A program made the translations under genes and the position numbers. A stretch of 64,000 nucleotides of DNA from contig CBDFNN010000004.1 in the NCBI GenBank assembly GCA_965250215.1, positions 2,046,001-2,110,000 on the forward strand. The letters are read 5' to 3'. This document shows positions 15,975 through 25,700 of the stretch, in pieces; the first letter of the stretch is position 1, and each line of letters opens with the position of its first letter. Origin of the DNA: CBDFNN01 sp965250215 (lineage in GTDB: Bacteria > Bacteroidota > Rhodothermia > Rhodothermales > DATKEJ01). The notes beneath the pieces were generated by a model. It saw nothing but the letters and a program-made list of their open reading frames with translations, did no database searches and was not told where the DNA came from.

Positions 15975-18524
15975 ATGACAGATAAACTCCCGAGGAAGGG
16001 CGAGATTTCATCTTTTTGGGCGCTAAAGATGGCCTGGCGCGAAATGCGCAAAAATCGACTTCGATTGCTCCTTTTTGTCTCTTCAATTTGTTTTGGCGTC
16101 GCCGCCGTGGTCGTCATTGAGTCCCTGCGTCTCAACCTTGAAGACGCCGTCGCTGAAGAGTCTAAATCTCTTCTGGGGGCCGACTTAGTAGTTTCTTCTC
16201 GGCAAGAGTTCGATCAGGAAGATATGGTTCAACTCGACAGTCTTGGAGGTGCTCGGGCTAAAGAGCTTCGCTTTTCTTCAATGGCGCTCTTTCCGTCAAG
16301 CGGAGATGCTAGATTGGTTCAGGTTCGAGCTCAAGAAGGAACGTTTCCCTTTTACGGAGAATTTCCCACGACTCCTAGTAGTGCCAGTCAGGATTATCAA
16401 GAAAATGATTATGCCCTACTTGATAATAATTTAATACTTCAGATGGGTATTAGTCTAGGTGACTCCATCAAGGTGGGAAGTAGGACCTACGAAATTGGAG
16501 GGATTTTTGAGGAAGTGCCTGGAGAGGCGGCTGCTGCGTCAATGTTTTCTGGTCCAAGGGTATTTTTACCTTTGCGGACCCTGGATAAAGACTTACTAGA
16601 AAAAGGCAGTCGAGTTAGCAGGCGCTTCAGGTTCAAATTTGATGAAAGTACTTCGTTTTCTGCAGAATCAGCCGAAGAATTGCGCGAAAAATTTCCCGAA
16701 CCTCAGTTCAGAGTGACGACCGTTGATGAAGCAGCTGAAAATCTGGGGAACGCCCTACTGGACTTGTACAGATTTCTTGGCATTGCCGGTCTAGTGGCAC
16801 TACTTCTTGGAAGTATCGGAATTGCTTCGTCGATTTATGTTTATATCAAAAGGAAGGTACCAATCATTGCGACTCTTAGGTGCATAGGACTAGGCCCAGA
16901 TCTTTGCTCGCGCATATTTGTGATCCAATCTCTAATTGTGGGAGTTTTGAGTAGTTTGATTGGAGTTCTGGCAGGTTTAGCACTTGTTTCAAGCATTCCG
17001 GCAGTCCTGCAAGATTTTATTCCGGTTGCCATTAAGTCCTCGGCAAGGCCATCTGCCGTTTTTATTGCATTTTTTGCAGGATGCGCAGTTTCTGTGCTTT
17101 CATCTTTGATTCCTCTGTCGCAGATCAAAAAAATCTCGCCGATGAATGCCCTGAGGAGTGGAGTAGAGGAGGGCTCTGACATTAAGAGTAGCCTTCCATA
17201 TGTAGTCTTGATTCTCCTCCTCTTTTGGGGTTTTGCTGTCTATTTAACAGCGAGTGTGGCTCGTGGAAGCGGACTTATTCTAGGTATTTTAGCGGTTGTA
17301 TTTGTTCTTCTGATAGTCGCCCAGGTATTAATCAGAAGCTTGAGGAAGCTTCGATTTCGTTCTTTGTCCTATCCAATTCGACAAGGAATATCCAATTTGT
17401 ATCGGCCTAACAACCAAACATCGACTTTGTTGGTCGTGCTAGGGCTAGGCACATTTCTAATTGCTTCCTTGACAGTCGTTCAAAGCTCCTTATTAGGTCG
17501 ATTTGAGAACATAGGTGGGGAGGGATCTCCAAATACACTCGTCTATGATATTCAAGAGGACCAGGCCGATGGTGTTCGCGCTGTCATGACCGCAGGAGGT
17601 AGTGAAATTGTGGACGACTCGCCTGTTGTGACAATGAGGATGGTTCAAATCAATGGTCGCAGTATTAGTGAGATCAAAGCTGATTCAAGCCTTGGTATCG
17701 AAGATTGGGCGTTGAGTCGTGAGTATAGATCTACCTTCAGAAACAACACTAAGTCATCCGAGAAAGTCATTGAGGGAGACTGGCATGGGGTCAGAAATGA
17801 AAAAGGAAATAGTGTTTCTATTGAAGCTTCATTGGCAGAGGACCTGAAGATCGGCCTTGGCGACCAAATTCGTTTCAATGTTCAAGGTCTAGATGTTGAC
17901 GTTACGATATCATCTATACGTGAAGTCAATTGGTTTGCATTTGAATCGAACTTTTTCTTCGTTTTTGAAGAGGGAATTCTGAACGATGCTCCAAAATTCT
18001 TCATTCTCCTTGGTAAGACAGATTCGGCCGATATGCCCGGGCTGCAGCGGGAATTAGTAAAGAGTTTCCCGAGCGTGAGTATAGTGGATGCGAGCGCCGT
18101 CCTTATTAGAGCGAACGACATAATTTCTAAAGTTTCGTTGATCGTGAGGGTTATGGCACTGTTCTGTATTTTCACAGGAATCATTGTTCTTATCGCATCT
18201 CTGACCATGAGTCGTTTTCAACGATTCAAGGAAAATGCTCTCCTTAAGACACTCGGCGCAAAAATGAGTCAGATTCGAACAATCAACAGTATCGAGTACT
18301 TTCTACTTGGTTGTTTGTCGAGTTTGACAGGGTTAATCTTGGCTTTGATAGCCTCTCTGCTAGTTTTAAGACTCGTTTTCGAAATCCCATTATCAATTCC
18401 ATGGTCGAGCCTGGGATTTACTTTTATTGGAATTGTCTTATTAACACTTTTTGTTGGATTTGCCAGTGCATTTGGAGTATCGAATAAGAGTCCCATGGAA
18501 GTACTGCGTACAGATACTGTCTAA
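15975..18524 (+). CDS. ybbP: ABC transporter permease with two FtsX domains, YbbP type
   Basis: 849 residues, close to the size of E. coli YbbP. A first transmembrane helix (about 32-52, LLLFVSSICFGVAAVVVI) is followed by a periplasmic MacB-like region. Three TM helices (FtsX domain 1, about 265-400) come next, then two linker helices around 410-455, a second periplasmic domain, and a C-terminal FtsX domain (about 715-840). Both halves end in the SPMNALR/SPMEVLR coupling motif. With YbbA it forms an inner-membrane mechanotransmission ABC complex; the exported or extracted substrate is not known. Starts immediately after the ybbA stop. Confidence 0.88.
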   Translation: MTDKLPRKGEISSFWALKMAWREMRKNRLRLLLFVSSICFGVAAVVVIESLRLNLEDAVAEESKSLLGADLVVSSRQEFDQEDMVQLDSLGGARAKELRFSSMALFPSSGDARLVQVRAQEGTFPFYGEFPTTPSSASQDYQENDYALLDNNLILQMGISLGDSIKVGSRTYEIGGIFEEVPGEAAAASMFSGPRVFLPLRTLDKDLLEKGSRVSRRFRFKFDESTSFSAESAEELREKFPEPQFRVTTVDEAAENLGNALLDLYRFLGIAGLVALLLGSIGIASSIYVYIKRKVPIIATLRCIGLGPDLCSRIFVIQSLIVGVLSSLIGVLAGLALVSSIPAVLQDFIPVAIKSSARPSAVFIAFFAGCAVSVLSSLIPLSQIKKISPMNALRSGVEEGSDIKSSLPYVVLILLLFWGFAVYLTASVARGSGLILGILAVVFVLLIVAQVLIRSLRKLRFRSLSYPIRQGISNLYRPNNQTSTLLVVLGLGTFLIASLTVVQSSLLGRFENIGGEGSPNTLVYDIQEDQADGVRAVMTAGGSEIVDDSPVVTMRMVQINGRSISEIKADSSLGIEDWALSREYRSTFRNNTKSSEKVIEGDWHGVRNEKGNSVSIEASLAEDLKIGLGDQIRFNVQGLDVDVTISSIREVNWFAFESNFFFVFEEGILNDAPKFFILLGKTDSADMPGLQRELVKSFPSVSIVDASAVLIRANDIISKVSLIVRVMALFCIFTGIIVLIASLTMSRFQRFKENALLKTLGAKMSQIRTINSIEYFLLGCLSSLTGLILALIASLLVLRLVFEIPLSIPWSSLGFTFIGIVLLTLFVGFASAFGVSNKSPMEVLRTDTV

Positions 18525-18626
18525 ATTGAATAATTAGCTTCTCAATAGCTCCAGTTCATTTCCACCATTTAAACTTTGTTGCAAATAGTTAGTCTTATTG
18601 CCTAGCGAACACTCAATCGATTTAGC

Positions 18627-20561
18627 ATGAAATCAAGCTTACTTTTCCTTACCGTCATTTGTCTCATTTCCATTCTTACCTTGGATTCCGCTTTTGCTCA
18701 GGCTCCAAAAACGATCTCATATCAGGGCTACTTGACTGACAACAATCAGGAGGTTGTAACAGACGATGACTATAGCATAACGTTTAAGATATATGATCAG
18801 GCAGGAGGCGGAAATGCTCTTTGGACCGAGAGTAAAACGGTGGGTGTAGCAGCGGGCGTATTCACCGCAATATTAGGCCAACTTGTCCCTCTCAACCTCG
18901 CTTTTGATAAACAATATTGGCTGGGTATTGCGGTGAATGGTACTGCCGAATTGTCCCCACGAACAGTTCTTACTGCCTCTCCTTACAGCCTTTATGCTAC
19001 AGCAGTCGCAGATGGGGCAGTAGTCACTTCGTCACTAGCAAATAATTCCGTGACGGCAGAGAAGCTCAACACAGTTGGTGCGAATGTGGGAGAAACTTTG
19101 GTTTTTGATGGTCAAGACATTTCTTGGGCCGAGGCACCCAACACGGGAATAACAAGTATTGTGGCAGGAGATGGCCTAGTAGGTGGTGGAGCTGTCGGTG
19201 TGGTAGATCTTAAAATCGACGAAGACGCCGTTGAAACAGATATGATTGCTGACGGCGCTATTACAGCTGATAAAATCGCTAATGAATCGATCGATGGTGA
19301 AAAAATCATAGTATCGACAATAAAGCTTAGCAAATTGAACACGGATGCTGCCGCAGAAGGCGAGGTCTTGGGTTTTGATGGAACGAGTGCGGTTTGGAAG
19401 ATGGAATCCGGCGGTGTTGAGCCCGGAGGAATAACAAACTTGGAGTTGGCGGAGGACGCCGTCGAGACAATCAATATTTTAGACGAGGTCGTTACCCTTG
19501 CAAAATTAGCCGCCGAATCGGTTGATGGATCCAAAATTGTCCCACTTTCGGTGATAAGCGGCAATATTGAAGCAGCTGCTATCTCTACTAGCAAAATCGA
19601 AGATGCTGCAGTGACACCAGATAAAATAGATTCTGACGGTGCATTGACTGGCCAATCACTTCAATTTGATGGTAGTGCTGTCGTTTGGGGGAGCGGTAGC
19701 GTATTGGATGGGTCAATTGACACAGACCAGCTGGCAGACTTGTCCGTGACTAGTGAAAAGGTCGCTGCGGGAGCCATAACGACTGGAAAAATTGAAGCGG
19801 GAGCTGTAACAACAGCGAAACTTGACGCCACTTCCGTTACGACGGCTAAGCTAGAGGCTGGGGCAGTCACCGAAGCCAAGTTGGGAGATTTGGCAGTCTC
19901 CAATGATAAACTTGGGGCTGATGCTGTACTTACCAAAAACATACTCGATGGGACTATTTCACCAGTCGACCTTGATCCAACGGGAGCCGTTGCCGGTGAT
20001 GTGTTGAAGTTTGACGGAATATCGATCGCTTGGTCAGCGGATGCTGCCGCAGAGCGAGAGGGTTCAATCGATGGCCTACCTATGGCCAGCGTGGCGGCGG
20101 ATGGTTCCCTGATCATTGAAGGAGACTTGAGGGTTTCTGGAAATGTCGAGAAAGGAGCGGGCTCATTTAAGATTGATCACCCTTTGGATCCAGAGAATAA
20201 ATACCTCTATCACTCCTTTGTTGAAAGTGACGACATGCTCAACATCTATAACGGGAATGTCTATCTAGATAGTGAGGGCCGAGCTGTAGTCTCGATGCCC
20301 GATTGGTTCGAGGCATTGAATACAGAGTTTAGATATCAGCTCACGACGATTGGAGGTTTTGCACCCGTCTTTATCGAAAAGGAAATAGAACAAGGCAGCT
20401 TTACGATTTCAGGAGGGACTAGTGGAATGAAAATTTCGTGGCAGGTTACCGGTGTGCGTAAAGATCCGTATTCCAATTTAAATCGTATTCCTGTCGAGCA
20501 GGACAAGCCGGCTGAAATGAAAGGTAAGTTGCTTCACGAAGAAGCATACAATAAGAAGTAG
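18627..20561 (+). CDS. Secreted tail-fibre-like repeat protein
   Basis: 644 residues with a signal peptide (MKSSLLFLTVICLISILT, cleavage after FAQ). The N-terminal domain is of the ISYQGYLTDN type (about 28-135). About 140-475 is built from short degenerate repeats of the form A-V-T-x-x-K-L/I, interrupted four times by a longer unit of the type G-x-x-L-x-FDG-x-x-x-x-W. Such repeats usually form trimeric beta-helical shafts like phage tail fibres. The last ~130 residues form a conserved globular end (IDHPLDPENKYLYHSFVES, MKISWQVTGVR). An extracellular appendage or adhesin is likely (inference). The T9SS cargo gene starts 5 bases downstream. Confidence 0.75.
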   Translation: MKSSLLFLTVICLISILTLDSAFAQAPKTISYQGYLTDNNQEVVTDDDYSITFKIYDQAGGGNALWTESKTVGVAAGVFTAILGQLVPLNLAFDKQYWLGIAVNGTAELSPRTVLTASPYSLYATAVADGAVVTSSLANNSVTAEKLNTVGANVGETLVFDGQDISWAEAPNTGITSIVAGDGLVGGGAVGVVDLKIDEDAVETDMIADGAITADKIANESIDGEKIIVSTIKLSKLNTDAAAEGEVLGFDGTSAVWKMESGGVEPGGITNLELAEDAVETINILDEVVTLAKLAAESVDGSKIVPLSVISGNIEAAAISTSKIEDAAVTPDKIDSDGALTGQSLQFDGSAVVWGSGSVLDGSIDTDQLADLSVTSEKVAAGAITTGKIEAGAVTTAKLDATSVTTAKLEAGAVTEAKLGDLAVSNDKLGADAVLTKNILDGTISPVDLDPTGAVAGDVLKFDGISIAWSADAAAEREGSIDGLPMASVAADGSLIIEGDLRVSGNVEKGAGSFKIDHPLDPENKYLYHSFVESDDMLNIYNGNVYLDSEGRAVVSMPDWFEALNTEFRYQLTTIGGFAPVFIEKEIEQGSFTISGGTSGMKISWQVTGVRKDPYSNLNRIPVEQDKPAEMKGKLLHEEAYNKK

Positions 20562-20566
20562 GCTAT

Positions 20567-21106
20567 ATGAGAATTCATGTAATTACACTGCTGACGCTTT
20601 TTCTTGTCAGCCCCGAGTGGCTTGCGGCGCAATTTGCGATACCTGTTCAGACAACGAACTTCGGTAACCAAACGGCTGGCTCAGACAATTTCATTTTGAC
20701 GGGCTATACCGGCTCAAGTTTGAATCCTGTTTCTGGAGGACCCGACTTTAGGATTGCTTCTGGATTCTGGGGTTCGGTTAAAAAAACGACTCATACGGCT
20801 ATTGAGCACGATGCCTTTATCGTTCCAGACGATTTTTATTTGGAAGCGAACTACCCAAATCCATTTAATCCTTCGACGAAAATTAAATATGGTATTCCAG
20901 AGGCGGCGCAGGTCCGTCTTAGTGTTATTAATTCAGTAGGACAGGAGATAGCCATTCTAGTTGATAAAGAACTGGCTCCAGGGACATATCTGGCAAGTTG
21001 GGATGCTATTGCAACCGGGGGAAACGCCCTTCCATCTGGGATCTATTTCTATCATCTGCAGAGTCCCAATTTTTCGCAGACTCGAAAAATGGTTTTCTTG
21101 AAATAG
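20567..21106 (+). CDS. Small secreted protein with T9SS type A sorting domain
   Basis: 179 residues with a signal peptide (MRIHVITLLTLFLVSPEWL, cleavage near AAQ). A short central part (about 23-85) resembles the SxxGGPDFRIASGFWG type found before sorting domains. The C-terminal ~90 residues are the FlgD-like T9SS type A sorting domain: LEANYPNPFNPSTKIKYGIP, VINSVGQEI, PSGIYFYHLQ and the terminal KMVFLK. It should be exported through SprA (encoded at 47812-55629) and fixed to or released from the surface. It is tightly linked to the fibre-like protein upstream and may be its anchor or partner (inference). Confidence 0.86.
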   Translation: MRIHVITLLTLFLVSPEWLAAQFAIPVQTTNFGNQTAGSDNFILTGYTGSSLNPVSGGPDFRIASGFWGSVKKTTHTAIEHDAFIVPDDFYLEANYPNPFNPSTKIKYGIPEAAQVRLSVINSVGQEIAILVDKELAPGTYLASWDAIATGGNALPSGIYFYHLQSPNFSQTRKMVFLK

Positions 21107-21108
21107 AA

Positions 21109-21831
21109 ATGCTGGACAAGCAGGAAGAGCTTAGAAGGCTCAAGGCCAGGATTCAGGGAGTCAATGAAAGGATTCACTCGGCGCTCATGAAGAGCGGTCG
21201 GAATGGTGATGATATTACCGTAGTTGCTGTATCAAAGTCAGTCGATGCTGCCGTCATCGCAAAAGCGGCCGATCTCGGACTAAGACACTTTGGAGAAAAT
21301 CGTCCTCAAGTTTTAGCGCAGAAGCATAGATGGATGAAAGAAAATCGACCTGATCTCTTGGCAGACATTCACTGGCACATGATTGGCCATCTTCAGAGAA
21401 ACAAGGCGAAGATCTGTGTTGACCATTGCTCTCTGATTCATTCCCTAGACTCTGTTCGATTGGCAGAGAAGCTGGATCAATTAGCTGCATCTAGAGGGAA
21501 AGTTGTGGCTGTCCTCGCTCAGATTAAGATATCTGACGATGAAACGAAGCAAGGAGTTGAGTCTTCGAGGGCGATCGGATTTGTTGAAGAATTATCAAGA
21601 TTCAACAATCTCCAATTGAAAGGTCTCATGGGTATGGCTAGTTATTCCAGTGACCAGAATCTTATTCGACGAGAATTTGCAGAACTCAAATTGGTTTCCG
21701 AAGGAGTGGCGAAGTCCTTTGTTGGAGACAATATTCTCTCAATGGGTATGTCAGCTGATTACGATATTGCGATTGAAGAAGGGGCAAGTCATGTTCGAGT
21801 TGGAAACGCGATATTTTCTGATCAGAATTAA
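21109..21831 (+). CDS. YggS/PROSC family PLP homeostasis protein
   Basis: 240 residues from the ATG at 21109, two bases after the preceding stop; the longer frame starting at 20998 lies inside the T9SS gene and is not used. It is a single TIM-barrel alanine-racemase-like domain without the second racemase domain. VAVSKSVDAA (PLP lysine), LRHFGENRPQ, DIHWHMIGHLQRNKAK, LKGLMGMASY and LSMGMSADYDIAIEEGASHVRVG are diagnostic. The family buffers pyridoxal phosphate in the cytosol. It is followed 14 bases later by purine nucleoside phosphorylase. Confidence 0.92.
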   Translation: MLDKQEELRRLKARIQGVNERIHSALMKSGRNGDDITVVAVSKSVDAAVIAKAADLGLRHFGENRPQVLAQKHRWMKENRPDLLADIHWHMIGHLQRNKAKICVDHCSLIHSLDSVRLAEKLDQLAASRGKVVAVLAQIKISDDETKQGVESSRAIGFVEELSRFNNLQLKGLMGMASYSSDQNLIRREFAELKLVSEGVAKSFVGDNILSMGMSADYDIAIEEGASHVRVGNAIFSDQN

Positions 21832-21845
21832 ATTAGAAAACCAAG

Positions 21846-22667
21846 ATGACACTGAAAGAGAAAGTCAACGAAGCAAAAGTCTTTGTAGAAACACAATTGA
21901 ACCCCAATGCAGAGATCGGGATCATCTTGGGCACGGGTCTGGGTGGACTGACCAAAGAGATCGATATTGAGAAAGAGTTAGACTATTCCTCGATTCCAAA
22001 CTTTCCAGTTTCAACGGTTGAGTCCCATTCTGGCAAGCTCATTTATGGGGAGCTTGGAGGCAAAAAAGTAATCGCCTTTCAAGGAAGATTTCATCTCTAC
22101 GAGGGTTACTCTGCTCAGGAAGTGACAATTCCAGTTCGTCTAGCCGGAGAGCTTGGAATTAAGACATTAATAATTTCGAATGCTGCCGGTGGAATGAACA
22201 CCAATTTCCGCCGTGGCGATTTGATGGCGATCACAGATCATATTAATTTGCAAGGATTCAATCCTTTAGTGGGTGCCAATGAAGATAGCTGGGGACCTCG
22301 ATTCCCCGATATGAGCGAACCTTACTCATCAGAGCTTCTTGAACTGGCAAAACGATTGGCCCTTGAGAAAGGAATTGATCTTCAGCGTGGTGTCTATGTC
22401 TCTGTTTTGGGACCAAATTTGGAAACGCGAGCCGAGTATAGATTCCTAAAGAAAATTGGTGCTGATGCGGTCGGCATGAGTACCGTTCCTGAGGTTATTG
22501 CCGCAGTTCATATGGGAATTGAAATTGTTGCGTTCTCAGTAATTACAGACGAATGCTTTCCCGATGCTTTAAAGCCAATTTCCATTCCGGAGATTCTAGC
22601 TGCCGCTGCGGAAGCAGAGCCAAAGTTGACTGCTTTGACCAAGGGACTTGTGTCCTCAATTTCCTAG
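21846..22667 (+). CDS. Purine nucleoside phosphorylase (trimeric, PNP-I)
   Basis: 273 residues, normal for the trimeric MTAP/PNP family. It splits inosine and guanosine (and deoxy forms) with phosphate for purine salvage. Motifs: GIILGTGLGGL (phosphate loop), VESHSGKLIYGEL, FQGRFHLYEGY, LIISNAAGGMN, GVYVSVLGPNLETRAEYR and GADAVGMSTVPEVIAA with the base-binding Glu/Asn region. ATG start. Cotranscribed with the yggS gene by spacing. Confidence 0.93.
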   Translation: MTLKEKVNEAKVFVETQLNPNAEIGIILGTGLGGLTKEIDIEKELDYSSIPNFPVSTVESHSGKLIYGELGGKKVIAFQGRFHLYEGYSAQEVTIPVRLAGELGIKTLIISNAAGGMNTNFRRGDLMAITDHINLQGFNPLVGANEDSWGPRFPDMSEPYSSELLELAKRLALEKGIDLQRGVYVSVLGPNLETRAEYRFLKKIGADAVGMSTVPEVIAAVHMGIEIVAFSVITDECFPDALKPISIPEILAAAAEAEPKLTALTKGLVSSIS

Positions 22668-22672
22668 GCGTT

Positions 22673-22735
22673 TTATAAGCTTATAAGAATCCCCGTCTAA
22701 GCTTATCTAATCAATACGAAAATACCGTATTTTCG
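22673..22735. repeat. Palindrome and hairpin upstream of ileS
   Basis: TTATAAGCTTATAA (22673-22686) is a perfect 14-base palindrome just after the phosphorylase stop. CGAAAATA/TATTTTCG (22717-22724 with 22728-22735, loop CCG) is a perfect stem 44 bases before the ileS ATG. They may serve as terminator and leader or operator. Neither resembles a T-box, and no T-box specifier elements are visible. Confidence 0.4.
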
Positions 22736-22778
22736 GTGTTTCGATTCGTGTCTTTCTAATTCCTATTCAGTTGTAAAA

Positions 22779-25700
22779 ATGGGTCTTTACCCCGAGCTAA
22801 AATCATTCGAAGCTTCTCAGTTAGAAGAAGAAATCCTTGCAAAATGGGATGAGGAGAAGGTGTTTGATCGAAGCATTGAAATCAGAAAGGATGCAAAGCC
22901 CTTTGTCTTCTTCGAAGGCCCCCCAACGGCAAATGGGAAACCAGGCCTACATCATATGATGGCCAGAACCATCAAGGATACGTTTTGTCGATATCGGACG
23001 ATGAAGGGTAGAAGAGTCGAAAGAAAGGGCGGTTGGGATACCCACGGATTACCCGTTGAGATAGAGGTCGAAAAGGCTTTAGGACTTGAAGGGCGACATC
23101 AGGTCGAGGAGTATGGAATTGAAAAATACAATGCTGCTTGTCGAGAAAGTGTGTTGCGATATAAAGATCAATTCGATGATCTAACTGTGCGGATGGGATA
23201 CTGGGTCGATCTTGACGACCCCTATGTGACATTTCAGAACAAATACATCGAATCAGTCTGGGCCATCATCAAAAGGATTCATGAGAAGGGTCTTCTTTTC
23301 GAAGGATATAAGATTCAATGGTACAGCCCCGGATCCAACACGGTTCTTTCTTCTCATGAGGTCAGTCTGGGATACAAGGAGATTCAAGACCCAAGTGTTT
23401 ATGTAAGGTTCAATCTCGTAGATGAGGACAATACGAGTTTTCTTGCATGGACAACGACTCCTTGGACCTTGGTCTCCAACACAGTTTTGGCCATAGGTGA
23501 GGACATTGACTATGCCTATGTCACTTTTGATGACGAGGAAAATGATGAGGTTCTTATCCTTGCCGAGTCATGCCTAGGTGTACTCAAGAAAGACTACAGC
23601 GTTGTTAAGACGGTTAAGGGCGCTGATTTGATAGGGACAACATACCAGCCACTTTATCCATTCTTTGCAAATGAGCCCGGTGCAGAAAAGTGTTGGAAAA
23701 TGTTATCTGCTGATTTTGTATCGACTCAGGACGGAACGGGCATAGTGCACTTGGCTCCGGCCTTTGGTGCTGATGACTATGCTGTTGCCTTGAAAAACGA
23801 TCTCCCACTCTTCAATCCCCTCACTCGTGATGGTCGTTTTGATTCGAGTGTTCCACTGGTTGAAGACATGTGGTTCAAAGACGCCGACAAAGTAATTGCC
23901 AGAGATCTTAGGGAGAAAGGGAATTTGTATCGCCAGGAGAGCTATCTGCACAACTACCCACACGATTGGAGGAAAGGAACTCCTCTGGTGAGCTATCCTG
24001 TCAATTCCTGGTTCATCAGAACGACGGCAATAAAGGACCGGATGGTTGAGCTAAATAAAACGATAGGCTGGCAACCAGCTTCCATCGGGGAAGGTCGTTT
24101 TGGAAAGTGGCTGGAGAACAATGTGGATTGGGCCATTTCTCGAAATCGATATTGGGGGACGCCGCTGCCTATCTGGCGCTCTGATAAAGAAGAATCGGAA
24201 TACTTTGAGGTTATCGGTTCTGTCGCTGAACTGCGCGAACGATGTGGCGACGAGATTCCAAATGACGACGAGCTTGATCTACATCGTCCATTTGTCGATG
24301 ACTTCACATGGCCAGCTCCAGATGGAGGTACCATGAGAAGGGTCCCAGAGCTCTTAGATGTTTGGTTCGATTCAGGAGCAATGCCTTACGCGCAATGGCA
24401 CTATCCATTCGAAAATGTCGACAAATTCGAAGAGTCCTTTCCCGCGGATTTTATTGCTGAAGGAGTAGACCAAACTAGAGGATGGTTCTACACTTTGCAC
24501 GCGATTTCAGTATTGATCAATGACGATGTGGCCTTTCGAAATGTCGTTGTAAATGGCATGCTCCAGGACGAAAAGGGCGAAAAGATGTCAAAGTCGAAAG
24601 GCAATGCTGTTGAACCATTTGGGACCATCGCTGAGCACGGAGCGGATTCTGTTCGGTGGTATATGACCTCAAATGCAAGTCCATGGGAAAATCTGAAATG
24701 GTCTGAGAGAGGGTTAACTTCGACGAAAAGAAAGTTCGTTTCGACACTCTTCAACACCTATTCCTTTTTTGCCACGTATGCCAACATTGACAACTTTACT
24801 GGTAAAGAAAGTGATCTCGCTCTGGCAGATCGACCGGAGTTGGATCGATGGATTCTCAGTCGATTGAACTCCCTAATTAAATTGACAGATGAAGAGTACG
24901 CGAGCTACAATGCGACGAAAGCTGCAAGAGGCATTGAAGCCTTTGTATCAGATCTTTCGAACTGGTACGTAAGAAGATCAAGGAAACGTTTCTGGAAATC
25001 AGAAAGCGATCTTGATAAGACAAGTGCCTACCAGACTATCCTTCTATGTCTCAAAACGGTGGCTCAACTTTCAGCACCTATTTCACCCTTCCTGGCTGAT
25101 TGGCTTTGGCGTGCCTTATCAATCAATCAAGATACCGGTGATAAATCGGTGCATCTGACCGACTATCCTACATTTGATCGAGATGCAATAGATAAGAAGC
25201 TTGAACGCCAGGTCGAGATTGGAAGAACCGCATGTTCAATCGTATTAGGCTTAAGAAATGATTCAAAGATCAACGTAAGGCAACCCTTGACTAAACTCAT
25301 GATTGCTGATTTGAGTAGTGACGAGAAGGAGTCTGTTGAGAAAATGCGTCAACTAATTCTTGATGAGACCAACGTTAAAGACATCGAGTTCATAGCCGGC
25401 TCAAGTGGCCTAATCAAGAAAAGCGCAAAACCAGATTTCAAGAAACTAGGCAAGAAACTCGGGCCCAAAATGAAAGATGTAAATATTCGAGTACGGGCCT
25501 GGGGTGCTGAGGAGATTTCTCAACTAGAAAAAGACGGGTATTTTAAACTCGAGTTATCTGATGGAGAGACACTGAATCTTTTGAAAGAAGAAGTTGAGAT
25601 TGGAAGCGAGGGAATCGAGGGTTGGTTGGTTGGTCAACAGGATGGCTTGACGATTGCACTCGATACCAGCGTTAGTAACGAGCTTCGTCTAGAGGGTCTT

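Noticed and set aside
19112..20116. Long antisense ORFs opposite the fibre-like gene
   Set aside because: Ser/Thr/Ala-rich translations mirror the repetitive coding strand; they are shadows caused by repeat composition.
20998..21108. Longer N-terminus for the YggS gene
   Set aside because: The extra 37 residues lie in the T9SS gene in another frame, and the family starts at the ATG at 21109.
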